Source: Geotalea toluenoxydans JCM 15764
Lineage (GTDB): Bacteria; Desulfobacterota; Desulfuromonadia; Geobacterales; Geobacteraceae
DNA: 64,000 nucleotides
Assembly: GCF_001311985.1 (NCBI RefSeq)
Contig: NZ_BBCJ01000022.1
Span: 1 to 64,000, forward strand
Reading direction: 5' to 3'
Part shown: positions 8,387 through 15,209 of the stretch, piece by piece
Layout of the letters: every line of letters starts with the position of its first letter
Position numbering within the stretch: position 1 is the first letter of the stretch
Position numbers and translations under genes: made by a program
Notes under the pieces: model-generated
Databases searched by the model: none
What the model saw: the letters and a program-made list of their open reading frames with translations, nothing else
What the model was told of the DNA's origin: nothing

Positions 8387-8438
8387 CCAGCGCCAAGACC
8401 GGCCCAAAAGCAGGCCGGTCAGGCTTTTGGCGTTGGTC
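8381..8438 (+). repeat. attC site 4
   Basis: The left core is GCATAAC (8381-8387, containing the stop of cassette 4) and the right core GTTGGTC (8432-8438). CGCCAA..GACCGGCC pairs with GGCCGGTC..TTTTGGCG around CAAAAGCA. Length is 58 bp. Confidence 0.8.
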
Positions 8439-8471
8439 CAACAGATTGATGCAATTCAAAGGATGATCTAA

Positions 8472-8983
8472 ATGCGGAGAAATGTCGTCGTAGTTCTAAT
8501 ATTGATGGCTGTTCTGGTGGCCTTTCTGACATTGAGAATCACCTTAAAATATTTCAGCTTCAAAGACGCGACCGCAACCAAAGATGGAGTTGAAGTAAAG
8601 GTGCGGATGATCGGAAAAGACAACACTGCTGGAAAAACAACAATAATTGCTCGCCATATTCGCTCATAGTTGGGCTAAGACCGGAAGACGTTAGACCATT
8701 CAAAGCCATACTAAAAGAAGTGATAATCACTGATAAAAAGGAACAGCAATTATATAAGAATAATAACGAGACAGTTGAAGAAGGAACAATGTTTAGCGAT
8801 GGAACTATCAATGCGGTATTCACCATCAATCCTGTTAACCTTGAGTATCTTGACCATAAAACCTGCATCAAATACAGAATCATTACTGACGTGACAACAG
8901 ATAAAGCTGTTTGCCTCGACATTGAGAAGAGTTATTCCGAACGGCGAAGCTTCACCTTCTTGGAAATAATGAGTGGAGCTTGA
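8472..8983 (+). CDS. Cassette 5: membrane-anchored protein of unknown function (one frameshift)
   Basis: An N-terminal anchor (VVVVLILMAVLVAFLTLRI) is followed by a soluble region of about 145 residues. The first frame (8472-8669) breaks near 8635 in a GGAAAAACAACAATAAT run. With one base restored it continues through SLIVGLRPEDVRPFKAILKE to the TGA at 8983, about 170 residues in all. No family is recognised. The outer part has a beta-rich pattern (INAVFTINPVNLEYL, CIKYRIITDVTTDKAVCLDI). It is followed by attC 5. The two ORFs seen separately would be fragments of one gene. Confidence 0.6.
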
Positions 8984-9011
8984 ACAGGGCTCCTTGTTTG
9001 AAGCTTCGAAG

Positions 9012-9074
9012 GACCAACAAGCGGCGGCACACGGTCTTCGCTACGCTCCGCCGGTGCGCCTTGAGACGTTGGCA
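9012..9074 (+). repeat. attC site 5
   Basis: The left core is GACCAAC (9012-9018) and the right core GTTGGCA (9068-9074), 63 bp in all. GCGGCGGCAC pairs with GTGCGCC around a TTCGCTACGCTCCGCC apical part. The inner half is nearly the same sequence as in attC 8 (GCGGCGGCACRCGGTCTTCG), so these two sites are related. Confidence 0.75.
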
Positions 9075-9101
9075 AATGATTAACCCAAGGGAGGATGGTA
9101 T

Positions 9102-9704
9102 ATGCAGCGGTATTGGAGAATGTTTATAGCCTTGTGGCCTTTTTATGCGATTCTGCTGCTGATCTCGGGTTTCATATGGGCCTTGAAATCCCCTCCTCCT
9201 TTGCCTTCTTCTGCTCCACAACATCAAACCACTAAACAGGTTGAGTCCGTCAAAACACACAATGAAACGCCTCAAGAAATTTTGAAGCAGTGCAAAATGG
9301 CCGTCAAGTTGGGTGACTTAGGTAGATATAATAATGAATTAAGGAAGTTACCTGCTGGAAGTCCGGAGTACAAGGAAGCACGAGAATTTTATGCTGATTT
9401 CAAGAGCGACCAGGCGAAGCGCGAGAAACAGGCGGAATTAGCTAGAGTTGCCTCACTAAAACCTAAAAGAATCCAGTTTGCGAAACAATATGAGCAGTTG
9501 ATGCTCGAAAAAGGTCTCGATGTCTATGCCAGTGCTGTTGGCAATAACAATACAACATTCCGAATCAAGTTCATTCTCACCAGCAGACCCCTTGTCTACA
9601 AGCTCATCAATGATGCTTCTTTCACCGGGCAACTGAAAGATATTGGCTTCAAAAAGTTCATTATGACAGATGGTTATAATGATACCTGGAATACAGATCT
9701 ATAA
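9102..9704 (+). CDS. Cassette 6: membrane-anchored periplasmic protein, function unknown
   Basis: The 200-residue product has one N-terminal membrane helix (residues 8-29), then a proline/serine-rich linker (PPPLPSSAPQH), a helical, charged region to about residue 125 and a C-terminal alpha/beta part (FRIKFILTSRPLVYKLI, FKKFIMTDGYNDTW). I recognise no family. The ATG follows AAGGGAGGATGGTAT. It looks like an intact cassette gene with attC 6 starting 12 bp after its stop. Confidence 0.75.
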   Translation: MQRYWRMFIALWPFYAILLLISGFIWALKSPPPLPSSAPQHQTTKQVESVKTHNETPQEILKQCKMAVKLGDLGRYNNELRKLPAGSPEYKEAREFYADFKSDQAKREKQAELARVASLKPKRIQFAKQYEQLMLEKGLDVYASAVGNNNTTFRIKFILTSRPLVYKLINDASFTGQLKDIGFKKFIMTDGYNDTWNTDL

Positions 9705-9715
9705 GGGAAATGGTG

Positions 9716-9795
9716 TCCCAACCCTTATAAGGCCCTTGGACACCGACCGGGCTGAGAAGCACCCCGGTGCGGGTCAAGGGCGCAAGCCGTTAGAC
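9716..9795 (+). repeat. attC site 6
   Basis: The left core is (G)TCCCAAC (ending at 9722) and the right core GTTAGAC (9789-9795), a canonical GTTRRRY heptamer. GCCCTTGGAC and GACCGGG pair with CCCCGGT and GGTCAAGGGC. Length is 80 bp. Confidence 0.8.
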
Positions 9796-9809
9796 GAAGG
9801 AGAGAGATC

Positions 9810-10553
9810 ATGGATTGTACATTGTCGCAGCAGTGGAGAAATATATCGCTTAAGGAAAAAATTGAGCTGTTTTTAATTGTTTCCGGCCTCTTCTTGACGT
9901 TGGTTGGAGTCTTTATCGCTGGCATAGCCTTAAAAGAATACAAAATGACCAATAAAGTGGCCCGACTCGCACAATTACAAAGTATTGATCGTGACTTGAT
10001 CATCATGAATATGGATAAACCGTTTTTGGACAGCATATGGGCAATAATCCCTGATACAATAAGTGGTAAAAAACGCGCAGATATGCAACTTTCCGCATTA
10101 TGGACTGCCGGAAAAGATAAAACCTCGTTATCAGTTCCTCACTGGTCAACAGTTGAAGATCTAGAAAAGGAGTTATATCGTGCCGGAACATTTACCAATG
10201 CTAACATGGAACGACTACGGCAGGCATATCTCTATCTTGAGTCAGTTCTATACCTCGTAGCTGACACTTACGATGCACAGAAGCAGAATTTGATAAGTGA
10301 AGATGAAGCGAAAATTAACTATGCATACTTGACTGACTTAGGTGATCATCCCTTGTTTCTGCATGCAATTTGGTTTGGACATAAAGGTGGCTACATTCGA
10401 GCTGAATTTGCCGATATGTTGAAAGCTAATTTAATAAGTGACCCTGACAAAAAAGCGACCATATCAGAAATATATCCCGATTTATTAAAGGATGAATGGG
10501 TTGCAACAATTGGCAAAAAGAAAGAGGGTCCAACCAGGACGGTGGAGCGGTGA
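9810..10553 (+). CDS. Cassette 7: single-span membrane protein, function unknown
   Basis: The 247-residue product has a short cytoplasmic start, one membrane helix (about residues 21-41) and a long, mostly helical soluble domain with conserved-looking tryptophans (SIWAIIPD, ALWTAGKD, HAIWFGHKGGY). No family is recognised; the layout resembles DUF-type single-span proteins with a cytosolic helical sensor. RBS AAGGAGAGAG precedes the ATG. The last seven residues (PTRTVER) and the stop lie inside attC 7. Confidence 0.75.
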   Translation: MDCTLSQQWRNISLKEKIELFLIVSGLFLTLVGVFIAGIALKEYKMTNKVARLAQLQSIDRDLIIMNMDKPFLDSIWAIIPDTISGKKRADMQLSALWTAGKDKTSLSVPHWSTVEDLEKELYRAGTFTNANMERLRQAYLYLESVLYLVADTYDAQKQNLISEDEAKINYAYLTDLGDHPLFLHAIWFGHKGGYIRAEFADMLKANLISDPDKKATISEIYPDLLKDEWVATIGKKKEGPTRTVER

Positions 10554-10581
10554 ACCCCGCTCACCGCCCACGATGTTGAAC
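10528..10581 (+). repeat. attC site 7
   Basis: The left core is GTCCAAC (10528-10534) and the right core GTTGAAC (10575-10581), 54 bp in all. GGTGGAGCGG pairs with CCGCTCACC with an unpaired base, around a TGAA-type loop. The preceding gene stops inside the site. Confidence 0.8.
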
Positions 10582-10606
10582 GACAGATAAAGGGAAAGGG
10601 GAATTT

Positions 10607-11185
10607 ATGGAAACAGGCATTGTCTGTCTTGACGAAATATATAGCTACATAAGTAAAAACCCTGAGGTCCCACATCGAACTAATGACAGAGAAATTTACC
10701 GGCCTTTCAAGTCCATAATCGAACAGGCAGTAAAAAGTGTGCCTAAGAAAACGGGCTGGTACTATTGGGTCGACGTTAGCGAGCGTGTCAGGCCTGTGTA
10801 CATAGGAAAGTCAGATAACAGCACAACGTGGAACCTTTACACAAGAATCGAGGAAGAACTATCAGAAGAATATGTTGCGCTCTGGGCAACCGTCCACGAC
10901 GAGCAGAAGATGCTTGAAATGTTTAGTAAAAAGTACAACAACAAATACGATAACAACCATAAACGCGCCGTAAAGAAAAAAGGTGTTACTCATGTTCTTT
11001 GGGCGGCCGTTCCACATCCACTTGATAAAATCGAAATCAAATTCGTGGAGAACAAGCTTATAGAATTTTTTGAACCCATCGCTAACATTCAGAGGCGATC
11101 TGCACCTTTCTGCAATACTGACCTTCATGAAAAGGTGAAGAACCAGTTCACATGCTTGATTCAGAAACTTTTGAAGAGTAGGTAA
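10607..11185 (+). CDS. Cassette 8: GIY-YIG-type nuclease
   Basis: The 192-residue protein shows a plausible GIY-YIG nuclease core. GWYYW at residues 50-54 stands for GIY, VYIGKS at 64-69 for YIG, and an Arg follows in NLYTRI. The region FVENKLIEFFEPIANIQRR supplies the metal-binding Glu and the Asn. The N-terminal 45 residues are extra. GIY-YIG enzymes are found among restriction, repair and homing nucleases; here the cassette context favours restriction or defence. The stop lies just before attC 8. Confidence 0.72.
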   Translation: METGIVCLDEIYSYISKNPEVPHRTNDREIYRPFKSIIEQAVKSVPKKTGWYYWVDVSERVRPVYIGKSDNSTTWNLYTRIEEELSEEYVALWATVHDEQKMLEMFSKKYNNKYDNNHKRAVKKKGVTHVLWAAVPHPLDKIEIKFVENKLIEFFEPIANIQRRSAPFCNTDLHEKVKNQFTCLIQKLLKSR

Positions 11186-11192
11186 GCCGGAC

Positions 11193-11255
11193 GTTCAACC
11201 AGCGGCGGCACGCGGTCTTCGCTTCGCTCCGCCGGTGCGCCTTGAGACGTTGAAA
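11193..11255 (+). repeat. attC site 8
   Basis: The left core is GTTCAAC (11193-11199) and the right core GTTGAAA (11249-11255), 63 bp in all. The inner sequence is very close to attC 5. It is the last attC I can find; the next gene has none behind it. Confidence 0.78.
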
Positions 11256-11282
11256 TACCAAATTATAACAAAGGGGAAGTCT

Positions 11283-11639
11283 ATGGCTAATATGCTTGAT
11301 TGGAATACACTTGATCACAAAGTGAAAGCTTATCTCGATCACGAAAATGGAATCGACATCCCTCAGAAAGCCTTTCCAATATTGATGGTTGCTTCCATAC
11401 TCGGTGTTTCCGATGAAGAAGCGGAGGACGCTATCACTGATGGAGGAATGGACAGAGGATGTGATGCTGTTTTCGTCGATGATCGTGAAGGTAGAAATTC
11501 AATACACGTGTTTCAGTTCAAATACGTAACCACATTTGAGAACACAAAGAATAATTTCCCTGGGGGAGAGATAGACAAGCTCGTTTCGTTTTTTGACGAC
11601 GTTTTGGGGAAAATCACCGGGGTCATGTTTGACATTTAA
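11283..11639 (+). pseudogene. Cassette 9: truncated AIPR-like protein (N-terminal fragment)
   Basis: The 118 codons from ATG 11283 (after AAAGGGGAAG) resemble the N-terminus of AIPR-family abortive-infection proteins. A helical start is followed by GGMDRGCDAVFVDD and IHVFQFKY, the D...QxK arrangement of a PD-(D/E)xK nuclease, and GGEIDKLVSFFDDVLG. Family members are several hundred residues long. Here the similarity ends at about 11607, where a sequence repeated at 12250-12289 begins and supplies the ending KITGVMFDI and the stop. The gene is therefore cut, probably by insertion or recombination. Confidence 0.6.
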
Positions 11640-11647
11640 ACATTTTG
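11608..11647 (+). repeat. Repeat A, copy 1 (40 bp, second copy 12250-12289)
   Basis: The 40 bp from GGAAAATCACCGGGG to ATTTTG recur at 12250-12289 with one mismatch (11641 C against T). Copy 1 ends the AIPR-like fragment and copy 2 ends the broken ATPase fragment, in the same reading frame (KITGVMFDI). In both places the repeat begins exactly at the break, so it behaves like the end of an inserted segment. Confidence 0.8.
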
Positions 11648-11756
11648 CAAGACAATTCCTGCATGACGTATTCATATTCCAGGATGTTTTTATCACGTCA
11701 TAATTCGAGGCAATGCGGGCGATCCTCTGTTCTTAGGGGAAGGCAATTGGGACATA

Positions 11757-11809
11757 GTTTATTTGTTTACTAAGTCTCCCTGAGACATTGAGTTAGTCAA
11801 CAAATAAAC
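11757..11809. repeat. Inverted repeat, 18-bp arms
   Basis: GTTTATTTGTTTACTAAG (11757-11774) and GTTAGTCAACAAATAAAC (11792-11809) are reverse complements apart from two positions, with a 17-nt loop. This could be a strong hairpin, a terminator-like element without a T tail, or a transposon terminus. Around it, 11648-11816 has no ORF. Confidence 0.7.
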
Positions 11810-11816
11810 AGCGTCC

Positions 11817-11975
11817 CTGAAGACCCCACTGAAGACCCCAACAGCGTCCCTGAAGACCCCTGAAGACCCTGAAGACCCTGTGAAGACCTCCCCTGAAGAC
11901 CCTGAAGACCCTGAAGACCCTGTGAAGACCTCCCCTGAAGACCTCCCCTGAAGACCTCCCCTGAAGACCTCCCCC
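11817..11975 (+). repeat. Minisatellite of TGAAGACC units
   Basis: Thirteen copies of TGAAGACC lie in about 160 bp. They are spaced mostly by 9 or 13 bases, with intervening CC/CT, GTG and TCCCC, so higher-order blocks of about 41 bp repeat too. No frame stays open with an RBS, so it does not look coding. After it, 11976-12089 has no recognisable feature. Confidence 0.85.
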
Positions 11976-12089
11976 AGAACTTTCTCTTCGGCAGCTGCCC
12001 GGAGATGGCAGCGGGGTTTGTAGAGAGCTGCCTGGAGTATGGCGGCAAAAGCAAGGGGTAACTGTTGCATCTATACGGGGCTCCCATAG

Positions 12090-12249
12090 TATCGCGATTG
12101 AATTGATTAATGATCTTGATATTTGCCTTGTATTTCTAAATCAAAACATACAAAATAACCTTGTATTTTCAAATGATAGTTTTGCAGGGTGCGGATGCAT
12201 AGGTTAATTGATAAAGAGCTCAAGCGATGGAAAGACGGGACTCGTCGCA
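12090..12249 (+). repeat. Repeat B, copy 1: duplicate of the ATPase promoter and 5' end
   Basis: These 160 bp are repeated at 12296-12455 with three mismatches. The unit holds the upstream region and the first 20 or so codons of the ATPase gene that is complete in copy 2. Copy 1 runs straight into repeat A copy 2. Confidence 0.85.
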
Positions 12250-12281
12250 GGAAAATCACCGGGGTCATGTTTGACATTTAA
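12189..12281 (+). pseudogene. 5' fragment of DUF4143 ATPase gene
   Basis: GTG at 12189 opens the same N-terminus as the intact gene (MRMHRLIDKELKRWKDGTRR). After codon 21 it passes into repeat A, giving KITGVMFDI and a stop. It lacks the Walker A motif and cannot be functional as an ATPase. Confidence 0.8.
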
Positions 12282-12394
12282 ATATTTTGGGAGATTATCG
12301 CGATTGAATTGATTAATTATCTTGATATTTGCCTTGTATTTCTAACTCAAAACATACAAAATAACCTTGTATTTTCAAATGATGGTTTTGCAGG

Positions 12395-13732
12395 GTGCGG
12401 ATGCATAGGTTAATTGATAAAGAGCTCAAGCGATGGAAAGACGGGACTCGTCGCAAGCCTTTGATTCTGCGGGGTGCGCGACAGGTCGGTAAAACCTGGT
12501 CGCTTAAGGATTTCGGGAAAAAATGCTTTGAGTCTCTGGCTCTGGTTGACCTGGAGCGCAATCCGCAATTGCGCGGGCTGTTCGATGCCGATCTGAGCGC
12601 GTCACGCATCTGTGCCGATCTTGAGGTGCTGCTCAGGCAGAAAATTACGCCGGGACAAACCCTGCTTTTTTTCGATGAAATCCAGGCATGCCCACGCGCC
12701 ATAACTGCCTTGCGCTACTTTTACGAAGAGATGCCAGAACTGCATGTCGTTGCGGCGGGATCGCTGCTGGAATTTGCCCTCAAAGAGGCGTCGTTCCCGG
12801 TCGGCAGGATTCAGTTTCTAAATCTCTACCCCCTTTGTTTCGCCGAGTATCTGGAGGCCATAGGCAATGCTCCGGCAGCGGCGGCCGTTTTGAGTGATCC
12901 GGCCGGGATTACTCCGGCTGTCCACGAGCTGCTTCGTGAAGAGCTGAAGCGTTACTTCTTCATCGGCGGCATGCCGGCTGCGGTCAAGGCTTATGCGGAA
13001 CGGGGCTCACTGAAGGAGGCCTTTGAGGTACAAGGGGAAATCGCCGAATCATTCCGGCTGGATTTCGCCAAGTACACCCCGCAGGTTGACCGTTACTGTC
13101 TTGACGCGGTATTTACCGCTCTGGCCCAGGCTGTCGGGCAGCAGATCAAATATGCGCGTCTGGCAACGGGGTATGCGCAACCGACAATGAAAAAAGCGTT
13201 TGATGCACTTTGTCTGGCTCAAGTGGCGCGCAGGGTGCCGTCGGTCGATCCCTCCGGTCTGCCGCTGGGTGCAAGCGCCTCGGCAAAACTGTTCAAGGCG
13301 CTCATGCTGGATCTTGGATTGATGCGTTACCTGTCCGGAATGCCGGATGATATAGAATATGCCAGAGGAGACCTGCTTGCCATGTATCGCGGCGCTATGG
13401 CAGAGCAATTCGTCGGGCAGGAGATGCTGGTTTCGCAAAACGGCAGTCTCTATTACTGGGATCGGCCAGCGAAAAGCAGTTCCGCCGAAATTGATTATCT
13501 CGCAGTTTTGGACGGCAGGATCCATCCGGTCGAGGTGAAAAGCGGCGCTGCCGGCAGTCTGAGGAGCCTGCACCTGTTTCTGGCTACCTACCCGGAGTGT
13601 GGCAATGCACTGGTATTTTCCGACCGCCCCTATGCCAATCTTCCGGAGCAAAGGATCACCTTCCTGCCGCTTTACAGCGCCTTTGCCACCACCGGAGGGA
13701 AGGTCGTCAGTGATGGCGCCAATGGGCATTGA
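12395..13732 (+). CDS. ATP-binding protein, AAA_14/DUF4143 family
   Basis: The 445-residue protein has an AAA_14 domain with Walker A GARQVGKTW (near residue 30), Walker B TLLFFDEIQACPRA and sensor VVAAGSLLEFAL. It is followed by a C-terminal DUF4143 region with EIDYLAVLDGRIHPVEVKSG, a PD-(D/E)xK-like E-x-K. This family is common and mobile in bacteria and its biological role is not settled. The start is GTG 12395 or ATG 12401, behind the CAGGG site. Its 5' end is duplicated upstream. Codon use is more GC-rich than in the cassettes, so it arrived separately. Confidence 0.85.
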   Translation: MRMHRLIDKELKRWKDGTRRKPLILRGARQVGKTWSLKDFGKKCFESLALVDLERNPQLRGLFDADLSASRICADLEVLLRQKITPGQTLLFFDEIQACPRAITALRYFYEEMPELHVVAAGSLLEFALKEASFPVGRIQFLNLYPLCFAEYLEAIGNAPAAAAVLSDPAGITPAVHELLREELKRYFFIGGMPAAVKAYAERGSLKEAFEVQGEIAESFRLDFAKYTPQVDRYCLDAVFTALAQAVGQQIKYARLATGYAQPTMKKAFDALCLAQVARRVPSVDPSGLPLGASASAKLFKALMLDLGLMRYLSGMPDDIEYARGDLLAMYRGAMAEQFVGQEMLVSQNGSLYYWDRPAKSSSAEIDYLAVLDGRIHPVEVKSGAAGSLRSLHLFLATYPECGNALVFSDRPYANLPEQRITFLPLYSAFATTGGKVVSDGANGH

Positions 13733-13840
13733 AAAACCGGGAAGTGTCCCCAATTTCCCCCCCCAATTTCCCCCCGTAAACTGAAAGGCGCTGTTGAACT
13801 AGATGTAAAACTGAATTTGAAGGAAATATACGTTAACCAT

Positions 13841-14056
13841 ATGACTGAAAAATCGAATGATCCCCTCCATGGCACCACCCTTAAAATGATTCTGACCGAG
13901 CTGGTAGCTGCATATGGCTGGGAAGGGATCGGCAAACGCATCGATATCCGTTGTTTTACCCATGACCCTAGCTTGGAATCCAGTCTGAAATTTTTGAGGC
14001 GAACGCCGTGGGCCAGGGAAAAGGTCGAAAAGATGTACCTGAGAGGAAAGAGGTAA
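13841..14056 (+). CDS. VF530 family small DNA-binding protein
   Basis: The 71-residue product matches the VF530/DUF2132 family closely: NDPLHGTTLKMILTELV, YGWEGIGKRIDIRCFT, DPSLESSLKFLRRTPWAREKVE. A structure of the Vibrio member is known and DNA binding has been suggested. ATG 13841 is chosen rather than the upstream 13817 because the family begins with MTE.. just before NDPLHG. The region 13733-13840 contains C-rich homopolymer runs and no gene. Confidence 0.85.
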   Translation: MTEKSNDPLHGTTLKMILTELVAAYGWEGIGKRIDIRCFTHDPSLESSLKFLRRTPWAREKVEKMYLRGKR

Positions 14057-14066
14057 CTAAGCAATA

Positions 14067-14275
14067 ATGGTGAAAATTATCGGGGCACCCAAACTTGTGG
14101 TATGGGCGGAGAAGATCCGCAAGGAACGAATGAAAGTCTGGCAGGAGACCTCACCGGAAGTATTCAAGCAATCGAGCCGATACTGAGTGGACAGTCAAGC
14201 GCAGATTGGTGGATAAGCAACAAGGACAAAGGGCTTGATGCAATCTGCAAGCAGCTGTTGGGGAAATTCAAATAA
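14067..14275 (+). CDS. Small ORF, probably one frameshifted gene of about 69 codons
   Basis: ATG 14067 reads [20 protein letters not shown] and stops at 14186. The next frame continues with [17 protein letters not shown] and ends LLGKFK at 14273-14275. One missing base between 14100 and 14160 would join them. No family is recognised. The stop overlaps the ATG of the next ORF (TAATG), which suggests a real small operon. Confidence 0.4.
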
Positions 14276-14448
14276 TGGAGGGCAGTTGGTCAGGCCTTGA
14301 AGATTTGAAGATTCTCGATGGTATACCGCGCCCCCTGGCAAGGGAGCTTTTTGCCCAGGTGAAAGAGGGAGAAGAGATCCCCGAGGCACTCTATGCGGCG
14401 GTGGGGGAGATTCTTGCCTATGTGTACAAGCTGAAGGGGAAGGTGTGA
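14275..14448 (+). pseudogene. ORF fused to a second flhB 3' end (right island boundary)
   Basis: ATG 14275 opens 18 unfamiliar codons (starting [12 protein letters not shown]) and then runs in frame into 120 bp that copy the flhB 3' end (14329-14448 against 3664-3783). There are five differences, of which four are synonymous and one changes Ala to Gly. The reading frame and stop of flhB are kept. This is the relic of a native or imported flhB end, left by integration or recombination at the flhB 3' terminus. Confidence 0.85.
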
Positions 14449-14470
14449 CCTCCGGCAGGCATTGCGTTGT

Positions 14471-14507
14471 AAAAGCCCTCTCGTCAAGGCACGGGAGGGC
14501 TTTTTTA
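14471..14507. terminator. Terminator between flhB remnant and satP
   Basis: AAAAGCCCTC and GGAGGGCTTTTTT form a strong hairpin, with A-rich and T-rich flanks on either side, so it can serve both converging directions. It was probably the original flhB terminator before the island entered, and also ends the satP transcript. Confidence 0.85.
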
Positions 14508-14539
14508 TGCGGCGGGGATAAAAGCGTGAATGTACCTTG

Positions 14540-15151
14540 CTACCCCGGGTCTCGGACCAACCCCAGGGGGGCGACCGTCCGACCATAGACCTCGTTGAGC
14601 ACCTGGGCCAGTCCGGCATAGATGGCCGAGAATCCGCAGAAAATTCCTTCGTAACCGGCGATGGTCTTTATGGCTTGATTCCCGGTAAAATCACCCCCTG
14701 CCAGGAGGAAAAAGAGCACCACAAGTGAGCCGAACACCACCTGCAGCGCCTTGTTCATCTTGAAGGTGCCGATGAAGAGCGCTCCCGTGAAGATGCCCCA
14801 CATGACCAGATAGGCGGTCATGGCCGAGTCGCCGGGTGCCTGGATATAACCGGTCTTGGGGAGCATGATGAGCGCCACCAGAGAGAGCCAGAACAGGCCG
14901 TAGGAGGTGAAGGCGGTGGCGCCGAAGGTATTGTTTTTCTTCCACTCCATGATGCCGACAATGATCTGGCCCAGGCCGCCGTAGAAGATCCCCATGCTGA
15001 GGATCATGGCGTCCAGGGGAAACATGCCGGCGTTGTGCAGGTTTAAAAGGACGGTGGTCATGCCGAAGCCCAGCAGCCCCAAGGGGGCCGGATTAGCCGT
15101 GGTGTCGTTGATGGCGAAGGCGGTGGCGGCATCGTGCGATTGTGTGGCCAT
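14540..15151 (-). CDS. satP: SatP-type acetate/succinate transporter
   Basis: The 203-residue GPR1/FUN34/YaaH-family protein has the signature [14 protein letters not shown] near residue 20 and six membrane helices. Family members form hexameric channels moving acetate or succinate with protons. ATG 15151 is preferred to the longer reading because AAGGAG lies 9 bases upstream. It follows the acetate CoA-transferase and citrate synthase genes on the same strand, so it probably takes up acetate for oxidation in the TCA cycle. Confidence 0.93.
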   Translation of the reverse strand: MATQSHDAATAFAINDTTANPAPLGLLGFGMTTVLLNLHNAGMFPLDAMILSMGIFYGGLGQIIVGIMEWKKNNTFGATAFTSYGLFWLSLVALIMLPKTGYIQAPGDSAMTAYLVMWGIFTGALFIGTFKMNKALQVVFGSLVVLFFLLAGGDFTGNQAIKTIAGYEGIFCGFSAIYAGLAQVLNEVYGRTVAPLGLVRDPG

Positions 15152-15209
15152 ATCTGTATTCTCCTTATCATGTAATTGTGCCAACTTTTCATGTCCGGCA
15201 TTAGCCGGT

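Larger units (their letters stand above)
4103..11639 (+). mobile_element. Integron-type gene cassette array without a visible integrase (CALIN-like)
   Basis: Nine genes, all on + and each with its own ribosome site, are separated by eight 51-81 bp imperfect palindromes. Each palindrome starts with a ...AAC core and ends with a GTT... core, as attC sites do. Several stop codons lie inside the left core or inside the palindrome, a hallmark of cassettes. Base composition is much more AT-rich than in the flanks. No tyrosine recombinase of the IntI type is encoded in the window, so the array is a cluster of attC sites lacking an integrase, or its integrase lies elsewhere. Confidence 0.8.

Noticed and set aside
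11817..11975. TGAAGACC repeats as a CRISPR array
   Set aside because: Units are 8-13 bp with no spacers of constant length, and no cas gene lies near.
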